From NCBI GenBank assembly GCA_034190875.2, contig CM067348.1:6101482-6165481 (forward strand): a DNA stretch of 64,000 nucleotides, in the 5' to 3' direction. The notes under the pieces were generated by a model. The model searched no databases, was not told where the DNA came from, and worked only from the letters and a program-made list of their open reading frames with translations. Numbering within the stretch: position 1 is the first letter of the stretch; every line of letters begins with the position of its first letter. Made by a program: the position numbers and the translations under genes. Below are positions 35,114-46,900 of the stretch, in pieces. The stretch is from Urechis unicinctus. Its lineage: Eukaryota > Annelida > Polychaeta > Xenopneusta > Urechidae.

Positions 35114-38100
35114 TTCTATACCTTATGCCCTCGTTTATTCAATAGTTAAAACGTCTAGCCACTCGCAAAAAATGTAAGTTGTATGTGAGTTTAAGGCCAA
35201 GCTGTCTATCCCCTTGTTGTCTCCACTCATGCATGGTAGAGTGCAGGCGGGTGCAGCAAACAAGGCTGTGAATGATAGGTGCTGCTATAATTGGCGTGCA
35301 TATTCAGCAAAGCCTATTTGAGCTAAATAGACGCTGCAAATACAAGTACCATCCAATGATATAATGTTAAAATAACTTTTTTTTTCACTGTGTACAATAA
35401 GACGTAGTCTATCTAATTTTCATTCTCAATTTAACAGTTATCAGAGTGGTAGTATTTTTTTGAACACCCATATTTGTTCTGCACGCACATTATTATACAC
35501 ATATAGCACTAAGTTGTCATATAGTCGTGTCCCTTTGTATGACATGGCAGGTCTCGAGCTGTAGATGCCACCACACGTGTGTATTGTGAAGAGGTCCAAG
35601 CCCTTTATATTATACACACTTGCTCCTTCTTCCAGCGCTTACTCCAAGTTATAGCATCCCCTCCCCGATTAGTGGAAGGGTTAGAAAAGAGGCATGCGGG
35701 GTAGGTCTGGATAGATAACATACGGCCCAACCTACTGTTTATTTGGATGTCACTGTCCTATCGTGATTCTTGTCAGAATTGTCTGGTGGATAAAACCTGT
35801 TTCCAGGCTCAAAAGCATCATGGAATAGACAAGGCGACGCAAGGATTCGTGTAACTAGGTCTGGTGGCTGCAAGCATGAGGGCTTGAGATGTGATAATAT
35901 TTGGGCAAGCAGTATCATTGAACAATATATAGACCGAGTATGTTCGTGAAATTTAAGCAGTAGCGTTGATTATAACACCCACTATTGTTTCCATTATTGA
36001 CGGGAACCAACCAACACCTCATCAATTTCCAGTCAAAAGATTAAATATGCATTTTTATATTTATATATAAATATTGATATATGGAAAAGAGTAATGATAT
36101 GATGAATACTCCTATTTGAAGTATCTATCATAGTGTTCCCTTCTTTGTCACTACTCTCATTTGATACTGATATCCATATATCACCAGCTTCCATCACAGT
36201 GCTTTGGCGTCGAATGTTGGGCACTATGTCCGGACATCACAAGGCCGCCCCTTAATCCTATCAAAGTTTGCATCTAGGACAAAAAAAGGAAGCTACCATC
36301 CACTACAACACTACAAACACAGATAAGATCGTATTAGCTGAAAAGGCAATGATGCTTATCTGGTGACGCAGTCAACTGTGCTGACAACCTGGGTGTTGTT
36401 CGCCTCTGTAACACGACCAGGCATTGTATTTGTGAGAACGTATAGAAGGATAAAGAGGCTGCAACACTTTTCGTACTTGGATGGATACTCTGATTACTTA
36501 CGCGAGTCGTTAGTAACTCAAGCGGAATAAGATAGTGAGTACATATAGAACATGATTGTTAAATATTGAACAGCTATTATCAATGCAAACGTCGATACAT
36601 TTGGTATTAGAAGAGTAACGTCATCCGATTAGGGAACATACGCCAATTGCTCATTCATAGCATTTTTGTCGGTTAAGTTTTAAAATACCATTACTTCAAT
36701 ACCCTCTGAACATCATCAAGATCACATCCTATTTGTGGGATAAAACGTTAGTGCCAAATTTAACAACATCAATGCCTATTTCCTATCCTCATTGTTGCCA
36801 ACCCCATTGCATGGGACAAGTGCAGCACTCTAAATACTAATATGGATATGATGATCGATATAGATGTAAAAATATAAGTAAGAACTACATATACTACAAA
36901 ATACAGCCCAAAACGCGCAATGCATGTTCGGCTTACCTTTGTCTGTATATTGCGCGCTACATTATTAGACAGAATGGGTATTTTTAAATAGTAGTGTTGT
37001 GTTCTATGAACGTATTTATAAATTCAGAACAACTTGATATCACACTTCGCTGTTTTGCAATGGATTTGGTCGTGATGGTCCAAATACATCCAGGTGTGTG
37101 TTGCACATAACATGCTGCTGTAGACAGGGATTAGTACCAGACCACAGGCATTAAATTAGAAAATGCATCTGTTCGGTTTGTAAGATCGCAACGCAAGAGG
37201 CCATTGGAAATGCGAAAAGCAATCGTATCGAATAAGGACTCGACTGACATTATGTAATGCCTTATGCAATAGTATATTGAACTACCGGCGTCTTCCCTTG
37301 ATTACCTGTCAATATTATGCTGGTCGAAGAGGGGTTTGCTTAGTTAGGTAGAATTAATAATTCAGTAAATAATTAACGAAATAATTGGTGTCTATAACAA
37401 TGCTGCTGACGGGAACTAATCGCTACACTGCGTACGTTACTACTTTGATTGTAACGTGCAAGTGTAAACTGCACAGCAAATTATGCTTCACGTCAGCAGT
37501 AAAACTTACCAGTTAGTCGGACAGATTACATAAATTTGTCGTAAGTATACAAATCTGTAGATGACTACGTGACCCTTTACCTTCTGCTTCTGACCTTTGC
37601 ATGTCACAAATACAAGTAGAACGCAGATAGCCCAGAGGAAATCCACCGAGCGAAACGTCCCCGCAATATATAGCAGTGGTCTGTGTGGCCAAATTCATTA
37701 TCGTTACGCAATGAATCTCCTTGTCGATAAATTTGAGTAGATGGTGCGCTAGAATTTGGAAGGCAAGTGAGTAAGGCGCTTTGTCGTCAAATGTGGCGTT
37801 ACAATGGCAATCGCTGCGTAGCCATACGACAGACAGGTCGTCACACTATTATCTAATTCCATCTGATTCAATCAGTCATATCAGATTATGTTACAAGCAT
37901 TCATTTGATGTATAACTAGACTGACTTTGGTTCATTGGCTTGTAGGAACGGCCCATTCTGATGAAAAATGCATTCCGCACATTAATCATCAGTGATGACG
38001 ATAAACCGACAGCTGATATCGAAAATACGCGGTTCCTACCAGTAAATAGAATGTGTATTGCAATATTAGAAATTAGTTGCGCAGTGATCGTGTACTGAAA

Positions 38101-38439
38101 ACACACTCGCTTAGACGCAATGCAGGGTAAAGTTAGACACCCACATGACTAGCGTCACACTATAGCAGCACGAACTGGAGACATCTGTGTCTTGCGTTTC
38201 ACCTCACCTCGTGAGTTACTAATTATAGCAGCAATGTAGTGATCGATGTACGACAAGATTCAGTCTCTTACTTGACGTTCATAACACGGTGATTTGAGCA
38301 ATTCTATCTAACCAACATGCTCGATAGACCGGGTGATAGCACCTCAAGACGTTAAATGAACATTCTTATAATCAGTTTATCCGGTCTTCGAAATGTCACA
38401 TTGCCACTGAAACGTACGGAAACCCCTTACTTGCTTACT

Positions 38440-38442
<3 letters not shown>
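35114..38442. other. No recognisable gene
   Basis: About 3.3 kb with chance-length frames only and no clear repeat or motif. Confidence 0.4.
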
Positions 38443-38495
<53 letters not shown>

Positions 38496-38552
38496 TATAG
38501 ATATAGAGATATAGAGAGAGAGAGAGAGATAGATATATATAGAGATAGAGAG

Positions 38553-38589
<37 letters not shown>

Positions 38590-38745
38590 TAGAGAGATAT
38601 ATCTCTATCTCTCTAGAGATAGATCTATCTATATCTCTAGATAGATCTATCTATAGAGAGATATCTATCTATATATCTCTCTCTATCTCTCTATCTATAT
38701 ATATATATATATCTCTATATCTATCTCTATATATCTATATATATA

Positions 38746-38796
<51 letters not shown>
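38443..38796. repeat. Palindromic (TA)/(GA)/(CT) compound microsatellite
   Basis: The left half is TA then GAGA/GATA, and the right half is TCTC/TATC then TA, so the two halves are approximate reverse complements meeting near 38615. The whole 350 bp could fold into one long hairpin. Confidence 0.9.
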
Positions 38797-38799
<3 letters not shown>

Positions 38800-39589
38800 G
38801 TATGGTTTTAAGATTTAAAGCTATTCGATTATGCGTTTTAGTGCATGACGGTTGTGTGTATGATTGCATTGGCTAGATCCCATGCATGCGTTCTATGCGA
38901 ATCTTATTATTTTTCGGTTGATTAAATGTCAAAATACGGTGTAATTGGACAGTTATTTGCAATTATTCCCTTCTATGGCCGTTCCTTTACAGCATTATTC
39001 GATTTGTATGAATTAGCGTTTCCAGAATTATCGTACAGCAGGAAATGCAGCTCAATGCTGATAACAAACCTGAATGTTTCGGAATATTTCCGTTATACTG
39101 TCTTAGTAGTGATTGGTTAGCATCGTTAGAAGCAACTTTGATAATTACATCAACTATCGCTATATACATGGCGCAACAGACAGGCATTCCCAATACGTAC
39201 AATACCGTAATGCAAATACATAATTGTCAGAGAAAGTAGGGCGAGGTTAGGTCGAATCCGTAACGCAGTAACAGAAAAAAACACGCCACCGCATGCCACG
39301 ACGATTCGTCGATTTCAGGCAACCCTCCCCTGCCACGCCAATTCATATATATTTCAGGGGCAATGAAAGAGAACTAACTTAAATGCATTAGTGACTCAGC
39401 TTGGTGATGATATACTTGCCGATGTTATGCGGGTCATTGAGCCGCCTTAATATTCAGCTTTTTCCTTCTGCAGGTCGAAAAGTCGATTCCCTGACGTGTC
39501 GTCATGTCCGGCTACATATATTTATAGATATCCCTTTTGACCTAGATAAAAAGCATCAAAGTCGGGTCTGACTTCACAAAGAGTGGGGG
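38797..39589. other. No recognisable gene
   Basis: Chance-length frames only (for example 38926-39120 plus). Nothing assigned. Confidence 0.35.
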
Positions 39590-39860
39590 AGAATGATGCC
39601 TGCATGGTGTTGCCAGTAGAAAGTTGCCTGGAGGGTGTTGTCGGGAGAATGTTGCCTGGAGGGTGTTTCCGGGAGGTTTTTGCCGAGTGGTGGTTGCCTG
39701 TCGGGCGTTGCAGAGAGGCTGTCTAAAGGAGGGTGAAGTCGGGCGGATGTTGTCGGGCGGGCGTTGTCGGTAGGCTGACGCCAGGAGGGTGCAGTAAGGC
39801 GGGTGTTGCCGGGCGGGCGTGGCCGGTAGGCTGACGCCAGGAGGATGCAGACGGGATTGT
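39590..39860. repeat. G-rich minisatellite
   Basis: Degenerate GTTGCCGGGCGGGCGTTGTCGG-like units with a clear 56-bp higher-order copy (TAGGCTGACGCCAGGAGG at 39771 and 39827). The plus strand is G-rich with runs such as GGGCGGGCG. The long Pro-rich minus-strand frames across it are a by-product of the repeat. Confidence 0.8.
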
Positions 39861-40017
39861 GCTTGAATGCTCGACGCATGCAAATGATGTTATTCATGTG
39901 ACGTTTGCATTATTTTCTCGGGCATTCTAGGCAAAATTGGCAAGTCTTTTTAATAAATCGGCTTGTCGATGCTGATGGCTTTTCGATGAACAAATAATTC
40001 CAAGGTCAAATGCACCG

Positions 40018-40200
40018 ATGCTACCTGTTTATAAAGTTAGAAGGGAATTCATTGATATAACATGCAGGCACACCTATTTCGATACCTTGCCAATTGATGA
40101 AAAGGATAATATTATTGTGCCTCTTTCTTTATTTAGATATGAGGGAACAAGTAACTCCTTATCTACTGTCGACTGCACAACGACCACAATAAGAACTTGA
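40018..40200 (+). other. 60-codon open frame in the duplicated unit (unassigned)
   Basis: The frame MLPVYKVRREFIDITCRHTY onward is identical in protein sequence at its counterpart in copy B (44680-44862), where it also opens 12 codons earlier. No domain or family is recognised. Preservation is no evidence of function because the whole duplication is recent. Confidence 0.2.
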
Positions 40201-40424
40201 ACATCTAACCCTCATTCTAAATTGAATATCTATGGGGCGTGTCCATAACATCGTTATCACAGCATGTCTCACTCCAAATCGTTATACTATTGAAACATTT
40301 GTATCAGGTTACAGAGTTCAATGTTGAATAGGCATCCCTCAGTAATAAATTAACGCAACTACAAGGCTAAAATTGTCCTTACTCACATACTCAACACTTC
40401 AGAGAAATGTCTTGATTCGGGCGA

Positions 40425-40457
40425 TGTATATATATAGATATTTATATAAATATTTAC

Positions 40458-40538
<81 letters not shown>

Positions 40539-40587
40539 AATATATATATATATTCATATATAAATGTATATATATACATATATATAA

Positions 40588-40629
<42 letters not shown>

Positions 40630-40803
40630 ATATATATATGTATATATATATATACATATATATATGTAAATACATACATATATGTATATTTTCAATTTTT
40701 TTAAATTTATGTATATATATTAGTGTGTGTGTTTGTGTATGTGTGTGTGTGTGCGTATGTATGTGTGTGCGTGTGTGTTCGACTGTGTGGTTGTGTATGT
40801 ATG
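40425..40803. repeat. (AT)n followed by (GT)n microsatellite in copy A
   Basis: AT/ATGT/ATAC dinucleotide array to about 40686, then a GT/GC-rich (TG)n run at about 40720-40803. The matching array in copy B is of different length and phase, as expected for slippage after duplication. Confidence 0.9.
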
Positions 40804-40829
40804 AGTATCCAAGTAAGGAATGGGAAATT

Positions 40830-42160
40830 TAGGTATCTGGTATCATTCTGGGTGCGAGGTCAGTAAGGTTCATGAATGATTAACTTGATTTGCAGTGCCA
40901 TTGAGACAGTGTTCATAAAGTTGAGATGAAGAGTGAGAGTGCGATTTGATGAAGTGAGAGGCTGTTTGTAGAGGTGGTGAAGTAGGTTATGAGAGATAGT
41001 GGGTGAAGTTGAAGTTTATGACAATTGCATGTGAGGGCTAACGGTGATTAGGATTGAGGGTAACACAGGTGGTGGTATATGTTAAAATAGGCGCTTCGAT
41101 ACGTTAAAAAGATGGTGAGTATTATTTGTACATATTGTAATCCGTCCGTTGGTGATGGGATAGGGTTTGGATGTGAAAGCTTGTCAATGTTATATAGGTG
41201 GTGATTGAGCTTGATAGATTGGATGTTCAGAATGATGTTTATTGAGATGGTGATTCAGGTTTAAGCGCTTTTTTTATGTTTATGCTGAACGATATCGAAA
41301 TTTTAGCCATAGTGATGATGATGGTGAATTGAATTTTGATGGATAAGATGTGATATGGAATTGCTCAGTAAAATTCAATTTAGGTGGTAAATATTGTTTA
41401 TAGATGCAATAAGTGAGTTTTGTCAAGAGGGCCTGTTTGGCTAATTATGCCAATTTTTGGAGTTAAGTTGAAGTGAGGGATGCAGTGAATTGCTGCGGTA
41501 AGTAAGGTTTATCAAGATTTAAACTAGTTAATGGTTGGTCATGATCACTATATTAGGTTATGATATTGATGTAAGTTAAGAATATAGACATAACACTTGT
41601 ATGTTAACAGAATATTTACGTGCGGACGCGATTTATATTGCGGTTGTGGATATTGAGATGAAGTCAGGTAAATGTTGGTCAGGATTTTGGTTTTGGATGA
41701 GACTTTGCCGTTGGTATCAGAATATTGACAAAAAGTCAAATTGGTAACGGTAACTCAGGATATTCTAATGAGGTCAGGATGTTAATGCCTGTTCAGAAAA
41801 GTAATGTTTGGCCATGATATCAATATGAATTTAGCATCTATGTGTTTTGGATGGTATGCCAAGCTATGAATACGAGGAAAGAATGTTAATGGTCAGTCGG
41901 GGTTTTATTATCAATTCAGGCCATTGATATGTGGTAAGGATATCGATATGAGGTCTGACGGATGGTGATTGGTCAGGATAGTTCAGGCTGCGAGAATGTT
42001 ATAGTTGGTCAAGGTATTGATATGAGATGAGAAATCTAATGATAAGTCAGAATATTAATATAAAGGCATGACGTTTATTCAATGTATCAAAATTAGGCAA
42101 TATTTCTAAAGGTTGAATATATACCCAATAAAACAAATCGTGTCAGAATGTGGATGGCTG
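40830..42160. repeat. GT-rich degenerate minisatellite in copy A
   Basis: Loosely repeated words such as GGTCAGGAT, TTAATGGTTGGTCA and ATTGATATGAGGTCAG recur for about 1.3 kb. The plus strand is poor in C throughout. Units are too diverged for a fixed period by eye. Confidence 0.6.
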
Positions 42161-45076
42161 CTCAGTTTAATCGACATAAACCTGAAGCTTATGATAAGTC
42201 GGGATACGAATTTGAGATCACGACGTTACTGATTGTACATGACATCAATTAGAGGCAATGATATATTTAAATTGGTCAGTATGTTAATTGTTGAACAGTG
42301 TAAATAAACAAGAATGTAAGGCCAGTGCCTCAACATTTGATTAGATGTCAAAACCATTTTATTACTAGTTTAACTATCCGGTCATTAGCAACCTAGCCAT
42401 ATTTCGAAAGCCAAAACTCATTCATTCGGGTTTAGCAACAACCGAGGCGGTTTGCACGAAAGGTTTAAGTTAAGCTACCATTTTACTCCTTTATAATTCT
42501 TATCGATTTATATTGCCCTCATCTTTGAAGCACTATGTAACACTCTCATATTGGTTTGCAGTCAAACCCTTCACTTATCTTTCGATTATCCAGTCCGGAA
42601 ATCTTAATCAAGTTTCTTCTATCAACGATACAGCACGATACACATTCGGCTTGGTACAGAGCGATCAGCTCTATATATCGCGTCATTAGTGATGACACTT
42701 GCTGAATCAAAATAATGCCCCCGACATGACAATACGAATACAGAGTGAAAACATTTTAAATGTACGTCTCGTATTTCCCGGTTAACTATCCCGTCGTTAC
42801 TCTACAGAAGCGTCACTCGACCCATATTCGTGTGAATTCAAGATTGGCTGTCAAAATCATTGCATACATTTGATTGATATCAATGTTTACATACGGAGTT
42901 TTGCCTTTTATTCAAGAACAAGATGAGCTGCAATTTACAACCGCAACCTATTTATGTGACGAGTTGCTGATGGTCGTATGTATCGAGTATCTTGGCGAAC
43001 TGTCTGTACTGTATAGCTCAGATATTTTCGCTTAATTTCTGCGGTCATGCAATATCGTGGGAACTTCTACCATCTCGAAAATAAATTATTTACTTTCGTT
43101 TTGGCCGTGCTCCAGCTTGGTCTTAATTGTGTACTTCAGTAAACGTTTTGCACAATTTGTTGTGTCTTGAACAATCTTACGGCTATATAGGCATTTCTTG
43201 GCGTCTGAGGACTAGTATATTTTAAACCAGCTAATTAAGTCCGGTGACAAGTTACCTCGCGCCTGTTTGCCGATGATCACATAAGCGCGGAGGTTGTGGT
43301 AGGCCAAGGTTCCCTATCTATAACGTCCGCCCGTGCCAATGAATTAATCCCAACCTTAATTCTCTAGAGAACAAATAGGTAACTCCGTCGCAGGTCATCC
43401 AGCACTGTCTGTGTTGCGACTAACACTAACCGATGGCCGTTCAACTAATGGGCCTGCGTCTATGTCGCCTTACACTGTGAAGGGGTTTACATATTCGGCA
43501 ACATGATCAAATAGATGATGTACTTTATGATGTATCAGAGGATCATGGATCACTTTAGGAAAGAGATCAAATGAACTGACATCCAGCATTTGTTTCTGAA
43601 TAATCAATGTAATCGGCGAAGTGTCTCTCTTTGTAGCTTGTGTAGCTGTGACCTTGTCACTATATATTAACTCTCTTGCTATGATAACTTACTTACTGCC
43701 TTAGTCTTAGGTAATGATTGTTCTTGTCACTTATGCCACAGTTTCACTCCATACCATGCTTAAGCGGGGCGTTATGTTTATGCTGTTCATTTATATTCTG
43801 ATAATTTGATTACGATCTTTCTAATCCATTCAAAAGACTGCAACTGGACATTTGTCAGTTTATACTGAAGTTTATTAATTTTACGTTATGATTGACATAT
43901 TTTGATATCGCTTATGGACAGTGTCATCGTTATCAATCCACTACAGAAGAAAACTCGTTAGGATTTGTCAGTTCAATTATAGTATTTTCATATTTGCTTT
44001 GTGTGTTTTAGGAATGTCACGGTGTTAACAAGGAATCGACAGTCACCATCTGTGAAAATGATTCCTCGATAATTATCTAAGAGCTGCTGTATTTTTTGTT
44101 GCACAATAACATACCTGAATCAATTGAATTTTGTTCCATTCAAATGTAATTGAAGATGGTTGATGTTTTCGTATGAGCATTATATAAAAGTCCCCGTGTT
44201 AAAGCCGCTTTACCCTTCCTAGAACAAGAATAACCCTATTATGATTTGTTAGGAAAGTCATTGTAAAACAGTGAGACACTATGAGCATACTATGGCAACA
44301 CCGCCACTATTTTGTTTGCCCCTGACGATGGCCGGATGATAGCTCGACTAGGCTACAGTAATGTTGCGTCGTGTTCGCTATACTGAACACGAATAAAGTG
44401 GCCTTTTGTGAAGAAAGTGCTTTAGTCAGATAGTTTCAATGGATATGGGCCGCGTCAAGCTCGCAAACTGGACTTCCGATGGCTGATGGAAGACATTTGG
44501 GGAACAGGTGGATAAATCGTAGCCCCCCCTTAGGTTTCTGTACGCATGGATGCTAGCTGCGGATCTTAATCCTTGAGAGTTGTCAAAATACTAGCAACAC
44601 CTATGTACATTTAATTGTTTGTTTCTAGATATATGTATGACTGTTGGAACAACAAATAATTCCAAGGTCAAATGCACCGATGCTACCTGTTTATAAAGTT
44701 AGAAGGGAATTCATTGATATAACATGCAGGCACACCTATTTCGATACCTTGCCAATTGATGAAAAGGATAATATTATTGTGCCTCTTTCTTTATTTAGAT
44801 ATGAGGGAACAAGTAACTCCTTATCTACTGTCGACTGCACAACGACCACAATAAGAACTTAACATCTAACCCTCATTCTAAATTGAATATCTATGGGGCG
44901 TGTCCATAACATCGTTATCACAGCATGTCTCCCTCCAAATCGTTATACTATTGAAACATTTGTATCAGGTTACAGAGTTCAATGTTGAATAGGCATCCCT
45001 CAGTAATAAATTAACTACAAGGCTAAAATTGTCCTTACATACTCAACACTTCAGAGCAATGTCTTGACTCGGGCGA

Positions 45077-45099
45077 TGTATATATATATATATATATAT

Positions 45100-45198
<99 letters not shown>

Positions 45199-45233
45199 TA
45201 TACAGATATATATACATATATATATATATATAA

Positions 45234-45289
<56 letters not shown>

Positions 45290-45555
45290 AAGATATATAT
45301 ATATATTCATATATAAATGTATATATACAAATACATATATATAAATACATATATATTTATGTATATATATGTATATATATGTATATATATATATATATAT
45401 ATATGTAAATACATACATATATGTATATTCATATTTTTAAATTTATGTATATATATTAGTATAAACATAAGTGCGCGTGTGTGTATGTTTGTGTAAGTGT
45501 GTGTGTGCGTATGTTTGTGTGTGCGTGTGTGTTCGACTGCGTGGTTGTGTATGTA
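45077..45555. repeat. (AT)n followed by (GT)n microsatellite in copy B
   Basis: Counterpart of 40425-40803, longer in its AT part and with more interruptions. Confidence 0.9.
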
Positions 45556-45564
45556 TGAGTATCC

Positions 45565-46900
45565 AAGTAAGGAATGGGAAATTTAGGTATCTGGTATCAT
45601 TCTGGGTGCGAGGTCAGTAAGGTTCATGAATGATTAACTTGATTTGCAGTGCCATTGAGACAGTGTTCATAAAGTTGAGATGAAGAGTGAGAGTGCGATT
45701 TGATGAAGTGAGAGGCTGTTTGTAGAGGTGGTGAAGTAGGTTATGAGAGATAGTGAGTGAAGTTGAAGTTTATGACAATTGCATGTGAGGGCTAACGGTG
45801 ATTAGGATTGAGGGTAACACAGGTGGTGGTATATGTTAAAATAGGCGCTTCGATACGTTTAAAAAGATGGTGAGTATTATTTGTACATATTGTAATCCGT
45901 CCGTTGGTGATGGGATATGATAGGGTTTGGATGTGAAAGCTTGTCAATGTTATATAGGTGGTGATTGAGCTTGATAGATTGGATGTTCAGAATGATGTTT
46001 ATTGAGATGGTGATTCAGGTTTAAGCGCTTTTTTTATGTTTATGCTGAACGATATCGAAATTTTAGCCATAGTGATGATGATGGTGAATTGAATTTTGAT
46101 GGATAAGATGTGATATGGAATTGCTCAGTAAAATTCAATTTAGGTGGTAAATATTGTTTATAGATGCAATAAGTGAGTTTTGTCAAGAGGGCCTGTTTGG
46201 CTAATTATGCCAATTTTTGGAGTTGAAGTGAAGGATGCAGTGAATTGCTGCGGTAAGTAAGGTTTATCAAGGTTTAAACTGGTTAATGGTTGGTCATGAT
46301 GACTATATTAGGTTATGATATTGATGTAAGTTAAGAATATAGATATAAAACTTGTATGTTAACAGAATATTGACGTGCGGACGCGATTTATATTGCGGTT
46401 GTGGATATTGAGATGAAGTCAGGTAAATGTTGGTCAGGATTTTGGTTTTGGATGAGACTTTGCCGTTGGTATCAGAATATTGACAAAAAGTCAAATTGGT
46501 AACGGTAACTCAGGATATTCTAATAAGGTCAGGATGTTAATGCCTGTTCAGAAAAGTAATGTTTGGCCATGATATAATTATGAATTTAGCATCTATGTGT
46601 TTTGGATGGTATGCCAAGCTATGAATACGAGGAAAGAATGTTAATGGTCAGTCGGGGTTTTATTATCAATTGAGGCCATTGATATGTGGTAAGAATATCG
46701 ATATGAGGTCTGACGGATGGTGATTGGTCAGGATAGTTCAGGCTGCGAGAATGTTATAGTTGGTCAAGGTATTGATATGAGATGAGAAATCTAATGATAA
46801 GTCAGAATATTAATATAAAGGCATGACGTTTATTCAATGTATCAAAATTAGGCAATATTTCTAAAGGTTGAATATATACCCAATAAAACAAATCGTGTCA
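45565..46900. repeat. GT-rich degenerate minisatellite in copy B
   Basis: Near-identical counterpart of 40830-42160. Confidence 0.6.

Larger units (their letters stand above)
39989..44653 (+). repeat. 4.65-kb tandem duplication, copy A
   Basis: This segment, from AACAAATAATTCC to GACTGTTGGAACAAC, is repeated next to it at 44651-49295 with very few differences. It contains, in order, a 60-codon open frame, an (AT)n array, a (GT)n run, a GT-rich degenerate minisatellite and about 2 kb of unassigned sequence. There is no recognised gene. It carries about 27 bp and 114 bp near 42660-42830 that copy B lacks. Confidence 0.9.

Noticed and set aside
39250..39259. GGTCGAATCC resembling a tRNA B box
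   Set aside because: No matching A box at the right distance and no cloverleaf can be drawn.
39542..39897. Pro-rich 107-113-codon minus frames
   Set aside because: By-product of the G-rich minisatellite; no start context or family.
40373..40695. Tyr/Ile-rich frames over AT arrays (also at 30261-30482, 31730-32308 and 45035-45418)
   Set aside because: Translation of simple repeats, not genes.
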